A stretch of 64,000 nucleotides of DNA from Nemopilema nomurai (GCA_003864495.1 ML133458.1:558001-622000); one strand, 5' to 3'; counted from the first letter of the stretch, positions 51,601 to 63,400 are shown. Made by a program: numbers and translations. Notes: generated from the sequence alone by a model not told the origin.

Positions 51601-52197
51601 CGTACTCCTTTACTTACACGCCAATCATTTATGAAAAACAATGCACGACAATAAAACAGTACTGATAGATGGTAACAAAAAAGAAGATAACTCGCGGAAA
51701 GAGAGGTAATGGAAATGTTAATACATTTTCTGATAATATAGATTGGAAGCACATTTCCAATTTAGATTTCCTTTAGATTTCAGCACCTGTAGCTGTTTCA
51801 GACTTATAATACTTCCGCAGATACTTTTCAAAAGTTCATGGTTCCTCTCTGGCTTCAATACTTTTTTACATCGTAAAAAAATACGCTACAAAGCGTGGAA
51901 TCATATTCCCTTGACAAAACCTTACATAAAGATTCATAATTATTAGAAGGCAAAATGACCTCACTGCTGCATTTCCCCAATTACTAAGTTTCAATACGCT
52001 GAGTGGTTTTGAACAATTCTTGGCTTCACTCCAGACAATTCTTATATGTGTTTGTTCACTAGCGGCTTCTCTTCGAAGAGGAAAAGCAGACATGGTTTAA
52101 CAATGTTCATTGTAACTAAAGAGAGAGTGGAGATAAAAATTTCTACTAACGTTCCTCATTAGGTTCGCTGACGGGTCCCTTTGCGTTTTCATTAAGA
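27623..52197 (-). CDS. MED24: MED24 exons 16-30
   Basis: Coding exons in transcription order: 16 52197-52151, 17 50660-50578, 18 50225-50074, 19 49580-49481, 20 46541-46429, 21 44316-44234, 22 42562-42510, 23 32360-32253, 24 31729-31672, 25 31173-31052, 26 30267-30182, 27 29489-29413, 28 28969-28882, 29 28799-28637, 30 27751-27623 (TGA at 27625-27623). Exon 22 uses a weak GTGCCT donor chosen because it restores phase 0 for exon 23. The exon 23-24 junction gives FCN followed by SILDLDN, matching the length of the human segment after its FCN. The intron between 28 and 29 is only 82 nt. Introns 19 to 22 are large and repeat-rich. Confidence 0.87.
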
Positions 52198-55100
52198 CTA
52201 AAAAAGTAAACAATGAAACAATCTGTCAAAGAAATACATGCAATAAAATAATTATGAAACTTATATACTAACTTGCCTAAAAAATAATCTCTTATTAATA
52301 AAATTAGTGAAAATTCATTTCCAGTAAACAATAATTTTCTGGAAAATGGCTCATGACTTCGACAAACAATTTGATATGACAACAGCTGTTCTCATCGATA
52401 TACAACAAAAGCCATCTAATTTAATAAATTTGAATTCAAATTTTCTGGAAATTTATGAACGATTCCAATAACAGACTCCGTCATAAACAACTAGGTGAGT
52501 TATCCTTACAAACTGTGGGTTTACCTTCGGCCACGACAACCAAAAAACTTTAAAGATTCACGTGAATGTTTTATCATAATTTATTGGCTGTCGAGTTGGT
52601 TATTGAAGGAATGCCGGTCCCTACCTGATAAGCAAATCAAGAAGAGACGCCAATTGGTCCGTTCCAGCCGCAGCTGCCAAAAGTCTGCCAAGCTCATTGG
52701 TATTGCTGAGCTGAGTCAAGTTCTGCTTGATCACATCCTTGTTCTCTTCCCACGGTAATGACAGTACCTACCGGTTGCAAATGGCGTTGCAAAAAATGAT
52801 GGATGATATTTTACGGGCTTTAACAGTCAGCAGAATAAAATATCATAATCAAATATTAGAAACACTAGATAATAAATATTAGTATTCAAATAATACCAGT
52901 ATGACTAGCTTCGGATGTTGCAGTTACATAATTATTCTTGAGGACACAAAGCTTCTGTCTCACTTCGCAGTATTTTAACTTGTGACTTTGTTTCCTAAGA
53001 ACCAGCATCACCAAAAGGGACTTGTTTAGTAACAAGTGATGAAAGGAATAATGAAGAATAATGGGGGAACATAGAATGTCATGTCATTTAGAAAAAGACA
53101 ATGAAAGCTAGTTTAGAAAAGAAAGTGCAATATTGTTCACGAAAGGACATAAAAACAAAGGATAAAAAGAATGCAAACGCTTGGAAAAAGACATACCTTT
53201 AACACCTCCGTTACCAAATGGGCTGAAAGGACAATAAATATTAAGTTACACCGAGACAATTTCTTGACAGCATGAACGAGCAAATAAAACAGACAGGGCA
53301 CCGTTTTGAAAACAAACAAACAGGGGACTTTTCGTCCACTGAATACTTTCTACAATGTTAGGAGTGTTTCCATGAGTTTCGACATTTTTTATTTGAAAGC
53401 CAGCGTTCAGAATACGATTCAAAAGTTGGTAAGCTAAAAATCGCATATTTATAAACAGGAAAACAAGCCTTTGAAAAAACCATGTCCTGCATCTGAACTG
53501 TTATTCTAAAACAATGTTATTCTACTAAAGCCATGTCCTACATCAACCAAATCTATTTCATCGGTAGAAATTCCCTGGTATCTTTAAAACGCTTAATTGT
53601 AGAGCTAAAACCTTTGTCTAGAGTCTTTCATCTTTCATTTCGTAGGCATCGGCCTTTAGTTGAAAATTAGTAGAATGACAAATGGTTTACAATAAATCCT
53701 GGATATTCTAACATATTCTGACAATAAATCGCAAATATCCTGGATATTCTAACATGATTAGCGGTCAGAAGAAGCACTTTGTGACAGGTGCCGACGACTA
53801 AGGTTAATACAAAAAAGCTAATAACATAAATATTACGATAATGTAAAATGTATAAACTAAAATGATATAAAAAAAAGATACGCATTATCTGTAAAATCAA
53901 TATGTTAAAAAAGGAAAAGAGGTGGTACCACCCACATCACAAGTCTTGAGTTTGACCCTACAAGGACAAATCTTAAAAGCAAAGGCAAAGCAAGATAAAA
54001 AATAATGTCATACCAGCTCCAAGTATGTTAGCAACAGGCTTTCGTTCAGCCGGGGCAGCTGAGTCAAATAAGTCGGCTTTCTGGACTCTCTGATTCATAA
54101 TCTGCTCAATCTTACCGCCGTCCAGCAATCCTTTATGCTGACACTGAGCCAGAAAATTTGGCAGACATTGAAACCTGTGAAATGTAAAACATAAACCTAT
54201 TAAGTAGTGCTAGAAAAAGTGGCAAGGTACACAAACATTTTGGAGCACAAGAAACTGGCACAGCAGTCTAGTAGCATGGCAGCCCAGTGACAATACAACC
54301 GAGTGGCACGTTGCTGCAAGAAAAGGATCAACGTTCAACAAAGCAAGAAATGAGAGAGCGAATACAAAATAGTCCTTCAAAATATTTCCAAAAGGCACTA
54401 GATTAGGTGGGTTGACTTTCACTAGCCTTGTTCATTTTTGCTATTTCTTCTACAGGCTAGTTGAAAAACAACAGAGTATATCACCTTGCTTTATGCCCTC
54501 CATTTATTTCATTTTTTGTGCTTGATATCGGCAAGTCAAGCTAATTTAAACAACGAGCTAATAGCATATCGACATCACTGACATACCACTACGTACTCGA
54601 TATGCAACGTAGCTAAGATAGAAGAGGCTTCGTTGAATAAATTCAGATAAAACGATTGCATTGCATACATTCACGATTGCATTAGCAGTTGTTTTACTTG
54701 TAGCTTGGATCTTCTTACCTGCAATAAACATCCAGGTCATCAAGCAGTATACTCATGCCCGCAAACTGTTGACAAGCAGTGAAGAAGACGGTGCTATCAA
54801 TGCCTTTGTTGTACTTCAACCGAAGACAACTCACGATGGAAGGGATCTGCAACAACCAAAATGCAATAAAACTTTGAATATAATTATTAAGTGAATGTTT
54901 ATATATTAAGTGAATGAATAATCAAGACTACCTAAGAATTCCATGCAAAAAACCTTCACGTGCGTTTGTGATTTGATGGCTGATACTACAGATCACTTTG
55001 AGCAGTTTATTCGAGACGATAACTGATCCCTGGCGATCTTCTTATATTATCTTTTCACGATTAAAAACGAGTTCAATATCAATATTTATAATGATTACAA

Positions 55101-58100
55101 TATTGATTAATACTATTGTAGATTATGAATGCATTATAAAAGATAACCAGTGATGGTTTTTAGTACGATAAATCATAATTACAAATAATCATAAATCAAA
55201 TATCATAATTATGATAGAGAAAGGTTACAAGAATAGTGATTATGGTGCATTTTATTGGAATGATCGCTTGAAAGCAGCCTTCTGGCCTGGCACAACAAGC
55301 ATAGAAACAATTTTAGGATGCTTACCTTGAAGAAAACAAAAGATGACCAGAACAGCTCTTCCTGGATATTAGTTGCACTGAGGATACCATGACAACCACA
55401 TCTCAAAAGATCCACATAGAACTGGTCCATGGGTATATTCTGAACGAATAAATTACATTGAAAAGAAGGAGAAATGCAGTAGCTCAAGAAAAACTAGAAG
55501 CTTTGTGATTAAAAAATCTAACGAGGAAGATATGTTTAGGCTTCCATTTTAGTGAAATAGAGATAAGTTTAAATTTCTAATTCAAAATCATCAATTACAT
55601 CAAAGTGACTGTTTACAAAGTCATAACAAATAACTTGTAATCTTAAGATTGGCTCAATTCAACCTATCAAAAATCTAAAAATCATAGACTCACTACTAAA
55701 TGGCCTTTGACCTTTGACACTACATATTCCACTTAAAATAAATACTATGACCAAGGTGGTGCTGTTCAACTAAACATGTCTCAATGCTTTACCTCTGATC
55801 TCAGCACGGAATCTAATAGATCAGCCATTACTGTACTGTCCATGTAAAAATTTTCGACCACCTAAATGGCAAGAAAAATTTTGCTTATTATTTTACTTGA
55901 CAGAGTCAAAAACTTTTGAGTAGCTCTAGACCTATAATTTTAAAAACTAAGAAAAAGATAATTCATTCAATACCTTGAGCAACAAACACCAGCGCTGGTT
56001 CATTCGAACTCAAAACTGCCATTGTTAGATTTTAAGACTAGCAAGAATCAATCAGCTAATGAATCAACAAATCAACTAATAAATCTATCAGCCAACCAAC
56101 CAACCAACCAGTTAATCACCCAATCACATACTCACTCCATCGCTCAATTAATATCTTCCTATATGAATGATGATACAAAGAAGATCAACATTTTAACGCA
56201 TTGAACCTATAACTGAAATAATTTCGTAAAACTATACCAAGATCTTTTGCTGCGGATACTGACATAAACAATCGCAATCCTAAAACATTTTCACCAGATG
56301 ACAAAGGGAACAGAGGTCATAGAACCAATACACAAATCCACGTGAAGATCCTTAACTTGACGCTACAACCAAGCATAGAACCAAGGGACCCTAGATCCAC
56401 TCATGTACAAGAAGAGAATGGGAAAGGATTACAGTTGGCGCCTTAAATGTACCTGAATCTCAACGAGCGTCTGTAATACATGACTTGGAATATATCCAGG
56501 CTTTCTATTTTGTGACAAAACTCCGTGAAATGTTGAGTTCAGGAACCTGGAAAAAAAGTTTCAAAGTAACTAAAAAACGCATAATGAATTGAAATACGTT
56601 ATAAGGAGTTATAAACCATAAATAAAGATGACATATGAGATTGTTCATTAGACAAGCATAAACAGTTTCAAGCGCTGGATCGCAAAAATACCATATATAT
56701 ATACCTTGCAGCATCGTACTATATATATATATATATATATATACCTTGGTTGAGCGACAGGCTTACGTAACATAGCTCTGAATCACAAAAATAACATTAT
56801 AGATACCTTGCAGCATCGTTCATCAGCCCTTTAAGATTAGTCTGATACTGCTGCGAAATATTTTGATCAGGCAGTGAATTGGTCGGCAAGGACATAATCT
56901 CATTTAGTTTTGACTGTATCATTTCTTCTTGTTCAGCTGAAAATTCGAAGAATGGAAGCATTTGACCATTATTTGCTATTTTTTAAACAAGAAACTCAAT
57001 TTGTCAATCAATTTTTCGATAGCACTTTATCGTAAGATACTAACATCTTGCACTTTAAAATGATGGTGTATTTGCCCCTATTCATAAGCACTCTCTGCAA
57101 GAATTATGTAGAGAAAGGGAATAGTCAAGAAACCCCTAACATTGAAGATAAGTATCATCAAGTTGTTTTTCACAGATAAGGCAGACACCATACAATAGCA
57201 AAAAAGCATTCTTTGTGGTTAGACTGACCAAGCATAAACAATGATTAATGGCTAAAAAAGTACTACATGTAATGCTAATTTTAAAAAAAGTTGGGGGATC
57301 AGTTAAGAACTATACCTTGTATCTCTATTTTACCAATAAGAGCTAGGTTTTGCAGTGATGGAGTGTCCATCATTCGGCTAACAAGTTCAAAACACTTATC
57401 ACATATGTTGAAATGATTCTGGACATCTGGGCTGAGAGAATTTTCTTTCATAACCTTGAATTAATAAAATGATCACATTCAATTTTTTCACATTCATTCC
57501 ATTTGAATTAACACATTCAATTTCCCTGACTTCCAACTCACAATTTCTTATTGTAAAGAGAAATTAAACAGCACTTTCAAAACCATCTTAGCTATTTGAT
57601 GTTGAAATCTTTTTAGCTCTTCAAGATTCATTGTAAATTCTGGAACTTCTTTTAAGCCTACATACTTACATAATATTGCCAAACAACATAGAATGAAAAT
57701 CGCATAAAGAAGTATAATTGGGTTGATAACCAAGCCAACAACATACCAACACATGACATAACATCCTCTTGGCATATCAAAGAAGACAAGCAGTGGTGCA
57801 GTTCATTTTACGCCAAATTTCATGTCAGGTAGCTGGAATCTTAGAAAAGCTGTGATATGAATAACATAGGTGTCTTACCTGATAAACATTTTTCAGTGAT
57901 GTTGCAATGGTGCCAAACAACCAGAATAGTGCCTTGGCCAGGCAAACAGAAAACTTGAAGCTGTCTCTTGGGTTTTTTGAAGGTCTAAGAAACAAAGTTA
58001 AATGAGAAGATAAAGAAAATGCTGAATTGGAAAATAAACATACCAAGAGTGCTATGCTGGATTCTAAAATTGTGTTAACCTTAGAATCTGCAAAAGTCAT

Positions 58101-60291
58101 GTGAGCATACTATTGCCCTGCGTGCAGTAAAAACACAAACTACCAGGTTTTCACAGGTCATATTTTTTAGGACTTTCAGTTAAATGAAATATTAAGCTAA
58201 ACACAGCTTTCACTGGTTATTCTAAGGGGGAAAAGAGCTCTGAGAAGCCAAAACTGTAAAGAGCAGATCCAAGAACAATTTTACTAATGCTAAATGTTAA
58301 CCTTTAAATGTTAAATAAGACCTTCACATATGATTAAATATCCAAATATGCTAGGATGACAAGCAATACTTTTTTATATCCCATTAAAAATGTATGATAC
58401 ATATTACATGCTACTCTACCTACAACTTCTTCACAATACTACCAGGAGAACTATACCATGAGGAGCAAAAGACTATGACTACCCCATGGCGTTTAAAAGA
58501 AAGTTAATGCCATGGACAGGCAATACTTTTAATATAGAAGTAGCAAATAAAGAAAAAAAGTTTGATAACAACTAATAAGATTTAAGAAAAAAGAAATTAT
58601 ATTATGTGAAGACCGATGTGCATCACTGCTGATGCAACAAAATGTGATATTCATAAAAAATGTTGTAAAAGATGAATAAAAAAGTCAAAAAAATATTGAT
58701 TCACCTGATGTAGGCAAGAGAGTCTTCAAAAATGCTTAAAAGAATTTTTAATTGTGTCAAATTCTGTTTGCTTTCAAGCTACAAAGGAAAATATCATTTA
58801 AAATAAAAACTATATATATATACTAGCAAAGAAAACAATTCCAGCCTATAGATAGCAACAACCTAATTGAAGAATTTATGATCCTAACAAATTCTTAAAA
58901 AACTGGAAACAATTCTTGAAATTAAATGCACTGGCATGCTTGTACTTCATTACACGTAAATGTAGCTTGGTACACAATGGGTATGTTTAATTGCTCAGCA
59001 AAAATTTTTTGCAAAAAAGATTTTTAACTGTTTGCAGTGATTAAATGCAATACTTTCAAAGATTTAATACAAAACTCTCTTTAGCATTTAATACTCTTGT
59101 TGAAATATTATGAAATAATAACCTTTGATATGTTGTCAATAATATCTGCAGTTGAAATTTGCTAAAAGAAAACAGCAAAGTTAGCCAAATGATTAGCAGT
59201 CTTGTAATATGAAAATAGGCCGCGTGCGGCTTTTCACACATGCGATGGCGTGCAATGCGAACACAAAGTGATCTTTTTGACGCTGTTGATAAATCCCGTA
59301 GGGGAATACTTCAACAACACCTTGGACAACCACATAACTGCCTTTGAATTTGGCGACTTTGAGTTACCGCTGCTTTGAAAATCTTTGAAACATAAGCAAT
59401 TTAAAAAAATGTTGCGTGTGCGATGATTAGCATGCCTTACAATTTGCGCATGTGTGGATGCGTGCGCGTGCAATCGATTGCACGCCTCATATTACAATGA
59501 CTGGATTAGAGAATTTTTACAGAAAACTTCTACAATTGAAATCTTAAGTCAATCATGTAATGGCAAGTGACTCAAGTCTTTAAGTTCAAAAATACAATTC
59601 AAAGAATTGTTAACATTTCAACATTTTAAAACACAATTATGAAAGTGCAGCTCAAGAAAACCAGAACTTGAAAATGGATGCCAAAATTCATGGATAGATT
59701 CTTATTTTCATATTTTCAATTTTGTAAACGGACAACTGACCTAAATCATAGAGTTATGAAGCAAAAATAAATTAAAAAGGTTTGATGGGGAATGTGCTTA
59801 TGTAGCTTTAGTAAAATTTTCGTTCTTAAGATCTATACCTGAGTAGAAAGGCTGTCTTTTAAATATGAAATGTATACATCATCTGATGGACTTGAGAGAG
59901 AGTACAAGATGATTGCACCTGAAAGACAATAGTGGTTTTTGTCAAGTTTTAAATTTGAGCAGGCATGTTTAGATAAAACAAAGGGTAAAAAAACTGGGGG
60001 ATTCTGCCGCAATTTCTACAAGATGTTTGTCATTCGTGCAAATTTTGCTATTTCGCAAAATAATACGCAAGCTTTTGCAAATAGCAGCTTGAACTAAAAA
60101 AATTATCAGTTGTTTGTGAAAGCGATGTCACACACTGCAAATGCCTCACCAGTGAGTTGCGAGACAAATTCCCGACATTCCTCTTCTTTTAAACCTATTA
60201 TTATTTGGCTGATCTTGGATGTCCAGCGCTTAACACTCCAACGTTCCTGCCAGGCATTCGATAACACGCCTCTCACCAGAGCAGTCTCCAT
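27623..60291 (-). CDS. MED24: Mediator complex subunit 24, 30 coding exons
   Basis: MED24 is a tail-module subunit of Mediator, which links activators to RNA polymerase II in the nucleus. Thirty exons join in frame to 1004 codons plus stop; human MED24 has 989. Diagnostic matches to remembered human sequence include VLSNAWQERWS, ISYLKDSLSTQ, EELFWSSFVFFKIP (human EELKWTAFTFLKIP), QHKGLLDGG, ELGRLLAAAAG, DIFNLSFLLLSYI, DSFFVSWRTNC (human PFFETWMQTC), LSICASSWL, a conserved FCN, and LILLDPTNLVLSL. The ATG at 60291 puts 19 residues before the conserved Trp-Ser exactly as in human; an in-frame ATG at 60324 would add 11. Relative to human about 19 residues are missing between exons 20 and 21. The gene hosts a DEG/ENaC gene in intron 22. 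Identification is strong; individual splice sites are predictions. Confidence 0.93.
28297..28359. repeat. AT microsatellite in MED24 intron 29
   Basis: Interrupted TATA/ATAATATA run. It is followed to about 28600 by a diverged array of units resembling TTGACATAATCTTCACAAT. Confidence 0.8.
31824..31863. repeat. (AAC)n microsatellite in MED24 intron 23
   Basis: Run of AAC triplets with single GAC and AGC interruptions, about 95 bp upstream of exon 24 in transcript orientation. Confidence 0.85.
34044..34345 (+). other. Exon-like open segment, antisense to MED24, unidentified
   Basis: The segment follows a TGGCTTTCCAG acceptor and ends at a CG|GTAAGC donor, with 302 nt fully open between them. 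The peptide is Asn-rich and polar, with a possible helical stretch around QRLLLENERLKAS and EIQANNVRLQVFMAQER. No flanking exons were found and no known domain is recognised. Either it is one exon of a gene nested antisense in MED24 intron 22, or a chance open frame with lucky splice-like ends. Confidence 0.3.
36508..36704. repeat. Degenerate AATG tetranucleotide array
   Basis: Imperfect AATG/AATA units run through this part of MED24 intron 22 and give rise to Phe/Ile/His-rich shadow frames on the minus strand. Confidence 0.8.
38968..40416 (-). CDS. DEG/ENaC (ASIC-like) sodium channel subunit, intronless
   Basis: A complete 482-residue subunit of the trimeric, amiloride-sensitive cation channel family of the plasma membrane. 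Order of landmarks: HG gating motif at about 21-22 (STSLHGVGRIV), TM1 about 36-57, post-TM1 FPGISFCP at 79-86, a Cys-rich extracellular domain with CNCALQC at 347-353, then SDIGGQMGIWIGAS leading into TM2 about 432-455, with the GAS selectivity filter at 439-441. Both termini are short and cytoplasmic. Length is normal for the family. The frame has no intron, in contrast to its neighbours, and its GC content is visibly higher. It lies inside MED24 intron 22 on the same strand. Gating ligand (acid, peptide or none) cannot be inferred. A 5'UTR intron or alternative start is possible; an ATG at residue 3 is also available. Confidence 0.97.
   Translation of the reverse strand: MEMADNKETAFGEFAESTSLHGVGRIVETKTKWGKISWAVLLVGFILFLGIMLFNVFTSYMSNHIYIVREKIPVEKMQFPGISFCPTALLRRSGFSVPNTHLIDAVFHRYKGREKDIEINNLRIANLHRHEDLMKGFDSIRRLTSNANSLFIKGMNSACRFGLNTPCHYPKQFQETPVSLFEGICFRFNPNGTFYQVGEGSYYGMSIILFVNQSDTDPFSGFDEGAGIKLVIQSHNAFPFPLENGILARPGAYTRVILEKQVYKRLPHPYPSKCMSEGDVIYPGKYTPRNCKRTCFIRYARKACGGTDAFVQYFTGEKRVPPMNITELKCFYEKQLEAAWPENAKKCNCALQCNEETFYPMISQSLWPSPGDLPYFKKIFATALGLNHSTMTDAYVYNNFLKINIFFSELAYEQVSERPEWTSQKLVSDIGGQMGIWIGASLFSVLELIIFVFYFAKSKVHMWMLRKNVVVVKPAPTKIAVK
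40487..40542. repeat. 14 bp tandem repeat just upstream of the channel start
   Basis: Four copies of TCCTGGCTCAACTC (the third and fourth with changes) begin 70 bp upstream of the DEG/ENaC start codon, in its 5'UTR or promoter. Confidence 0.85.
40809..41102 (-). other. Unexplained open frame upstream of the channel gene
   Basis: About 97 open codons in the same orientation as the DEG/ENaC gene and about 390 bp upstream of it, including DTYGRMHGVTNIFNSFYNIF. The sequence does not resemble the channel or MED24, and it lacks an obvious start context. It may be chance, a remnant, or an exon of an unknown unit. Confidence 0.2.
45917..46114. repeat. 18 bp minisatellite, ten copies plus partial, open on both strands
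   Basis: The unit is ATGTCCCTATCTAGTTCC, nearly perfect except one diverged copy (ATGCCCAAATC) in the middle. Because 18 is a multiple of three, it reads as repeated MSLSSS on plus and MELDRD on minus. It lies in MED24 intron 20. Neither frame has further gene support. Confidence 0.92.
46727..47720. repeat. 1 kb satellite of a 14 bp unit in MED24 intron 19
   Basis: About 70 copies of AACAACTTTAGGCC. Four unit types recur: TTTAGGCC, TTTAGACC, TTTAGGGC and TTTTGGCC, with few other substitutions. Their order is not random: a run of 12 unit types starting at about the 15th unit recurs 25 units (350 bp) later, showing block duplication. The array begins about 185 bp upstream of exon 20 in transcript orientation. 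Confidence 0.95.
47721..49480. other. Remainder of MED24 intron 19, nothing established
   Basis: Protein-like minus-strand fragments occur near 47822-47930 (RALSHGLFEDLTARLD) and 48310-48430 (RVAEELEITRGDVNW). They have no consistent splice sites and are not needed for MED24, whose exon 19 joins exon 20 directly in phase. A CRE palindrome lies near 47798. Confidence 0.4.
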
Positions 60292-60324
60292 GACTGACCT
60301 TTTTTTCATATCAGTGGTCTCCAT
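52625..60324 (-). CDS. MED24: MED24 exons 1-15
   Basis: Coding exons in transcription order: 1 60291(or 60324)-60132, 2 59918-59839, 3 59161-59123, 4 58778-58705, 5 57984-57879, 6 57664-57575, 7 57454-57316, 8 56936-56807, 9 56546-56453, 10 55861-55793, 11 55439-55326, 12 54846-54719, 13 54174-54014, 14 53222-53197, 15 52767-52625. Exon 14 is a 26 nt microexon (AHLVTEVLK with a split first codon) that fills exactly the gap seen against human. Exon 6 needs the acceptor TGTAAG at 57665; a nearby TAG at 57658 would break frame. Exon 8 is followed by a partial duplicate of its own donor. Confidence 0.88.
56047..56128. repeat. Degenerate AATC/AACC tetranucleotide array
   Basis: Imperfect AATC units grade into a CAAC run in MED24 intron 9. 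Confidence 0.75.
56680..56822 (-). repeat. Tandem partial duplication carrying a copy of the exon 8 donor
   Basis: ATACCTTGCAGCATCGT occurs at 56701-56717 and again 102 bp away at 56803-56819, where it forms the 3' end and donor of MED24 exon 8. Similarity extends about 25 bp into the intron on one side (CAAAAATA-containing). An (AT)n run at 56718-56744 separates the copies. The outer copy is a decoy donor without exon body. Confidence 0.8.
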
Positions 60325-60494
60325 CTTGAACTACAAGTGCCAATGTTGTTGTTGCGATTTGCTGCTGTTGTTGTTGCTGCTGTTGTTTCTCGCTCACGTT
60401 GTGACCTGACAAAGATATTGGGCTAGGGAGAAGTTTTAGAGTAAAATAGTAAATCCTGTACTTTCTGCAAAATAGAGGCTGAAAAATTGCAGAT
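60292..60494. promoter_or_regulatory. Probable bidirectional promoter, MED24 and MIF4G-like gene
   Basis: The start codons of two divergent genes are only about 200 bp apart, so their core promoters must overlap. The interval holds an interrupted TGT/TGC triplet run (about 60345-60390) and no clear TATA box. Head-to-head housekeeping pairs of this kind are common in animals. Confidence 0.65.
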
Positions 60495-63400
60495 ATGACT
60501 GGAAGAGGTCGAGGAGCTCTACTGATCGAATTCTTAAAGGAAGCAAATGACGTGAAAAATTTACAGCCAGGAACACGAAGCGATCACCACCAGAATCCAT
60601 GACCATTTCCCCTCTAATGAGTGCGTTGGCGATGAAGCAATGCAAGCCCGTTATGGGCACTGGTGGAAGAGGTCTAATGAGCCCAAGTCAGTTTGTAAAA
60701 GGTAGTTCACAACACAAAGAAGTGAATTGCAATACAGACGTTGACAAAACATCAGCCTTTATAGCAGCAGAACAGTACTTGAAGCACTACTCTCCGTATT
60801 CAGAGGGTAAATTACCAGTTTTCCAAACAAAATTAATTACATGAAATGCCTATAGCAATGTTACTTTCACGTTTTGTCAACGTCACTTAATCGATCTGAA
60901 TGCCCCATTAAGAAAGTATATGCATGAATATTGTTTTTCAGCCACAGAGAAAGCCAAAATACATGTTATTTATATTTTTGAACCGATTTATAATTTTGCT
61001 AATTATTTACTATGAATTATTACCAATGAGTTTTTTTTCTAAAGTAAAGCTGCTGAATTTCTTTTTTTAGATGGTGATAATCCTGGTGAGCTTAATGAGG
61101 TGAAAAGTGTTAAGCCAGTCAAGATGCCTTCCAGAAAAATTGTCCCTCAGCCCCAGCACACTGAACCTCCAAAACAAACAACCCCACAGCTTTCGCAGCA
61201 AGAAAAGGAGGAAGCTGAAGGAGAATGGCAAAAGTACAAATTTCAGAGACAAATTGCCACAGTAAGCAGATAAATTAATTTTTCTGTATTCACTGTGATC
61301 TGAAGCATTAAGCAAAAAACTAAAAAAATGTCCTTCTAAAGAGAGTAGGAAATAACAACAATGGTCAAGCAATTTCAAATGCCTATGGACAATGAGAAGC
61401 ATTTATTTCCCTAGTTTTGTTATGCATTATAGACAAAGTGTTACATGAGATACTTTGATACTACCATTCTGCGCAAAATTGGTCAACATCCATGCTCTTG
61501 ACAAATTTTTTAACACCCAAAAAATTTACCCATACTGGATAGTGTGAATTTCATATTCCTAGCAAAGTGCTCTGGCAAAGATATAAAGTATTTGGTAGTT
61601 TGTCACAACATTTCAAAGTAATGGTACAAAGTATCTTATGATATTACAAATCTGACTCGAAGGCTTTATATTTCAAGATTCTAGGTGATGTTACTGTTGT
61701 GGATGTTGATAAGATTTTTGATGTTCTGAAGATCAAGCTGGATGGTAAATGACTTATTTAGAATCTTATTGGAAAGTAATCTAGATTGGAAATCAAAGTT
61801 GTTCTCCATCTCTATTCAATTGCAAAAATATCGAGAAATACTTAGCAAAAATGTCAAAGTTAATGAATATTGATGATTTCTAAATTTTCTAATCACATAT
61901 AGACATTTAGCTTAAATAAAATGAGTAATATACATATATAAATAATTCATATATAGTTATGTTAACATGCACTAATATTCAAAGTCTTTAATTATATAAT
62001 ATGGCGAAATGTATACATTATTACAAGCTTGGAGAGTAGGCCTTTTCATGATCTTGCCTTGCTGAGACTAGACAACTTTCTTTTAGCCAGCTTGTTGTCA
62101 CAGAAGTATCCCCAGTTCAACGAGCTTCAGCTGATTCTGGAATGTCTTGTTGAAAAGTCAACAAAGTCAGAAGAGTTCATTGATGTTTCACAAATGTTAA
62201 TTAAAAAAGTTGCAGGTATGTTTTTAGAGCACATGCCCAAGAATTGTTTTGCATTACAGTCCTAGGATTGAAGATTTTTTTCTTTTGACTACACAAATAT
62301 GAAATATTAACTGAAATGTTTATTTTCGATGAGACTCAATGAGAAAGAATGAAAATATTTTTAAGTGTGTTTATATATGTTGTTTAGATTAGCTTACCAC
62401 AATAAATTCTTACCACGATAAATTCCACATCTTTGTTTTGATTGCATGTTAACTTTATTATGGATATGTTTTTTTCAGATTATGATGGTCTTCAGTTTGA
62501 AGTTCAGTTTGGTCCACTTATATCCTCTAAAATTTCAGAGCTTGTTAGAGTGAGTAGTTTTTTAACACTTTAGCTACTATTTGGCTACTTTCCATCTTTT
62601 ATAACTTCTCTTATTGCTATAGTATCCCTTTTATTCATTGTTCCCTCAGCTCTGAGATCATCTTATTTTTGATTCTCTGATTAACATGATAAATTAACTA
62701 TTTGTATTACATAATCATCATTTATTTTATTATTAGTTGTTATATTTAAGTTAAGTCTCATTGTTGTGACTTTAGGTTTCAGCTTCTGATAAGTTGATTA
62801 CTGCTGGAGCAAGGAGATTCTGCCAGTTTCTTGGTGCAGTTTATAGATCATCACTTGAACCAGACAATGAGCGGTAAAGTTGATTGTGATGCTCCATTAC
62901 TACTTTTGATACTGTTGCCTTGTTACTGTTTTTTTATAGTAACTAGCTTTTTCCATCACCATGATCAAAAAATGGCTGTGTTTTACCACTTGCATAGATC
63001 AACAGTCTGTCATGTAATGGTGAGCAGATTTCCTTGAAATAGATATTTTGATTGGTTTCAATTATCTGTGGAATTTCCAAGAAGGTCCAGTTATAAGAGG
63101 GGGGCCTAGAGTCCAGATATAGCTTTGAAAATGAAAGAAGTTTAGAAAAAGTTTTATTGCTTAGCGATTGGAAATACAAATAGCAGAATCCTGTAGAGAT
63201 AAACAATAGACAAATTTAACCCTGGACAACTCAACAGTAACAAGTACTTTCCTGATAAATCACCTACAGATGCTTTGAAATGTGTTCCTTGGTGAAAAAT
63301 TTAGAGGAGAAATTGATATTTTAGTTTTTTTGTATAAAGGTGCCTAGTTGCTTTAAGCAAGTTTTCAGATATTCCTTTTGTAATCATCTACTGCATTTGA

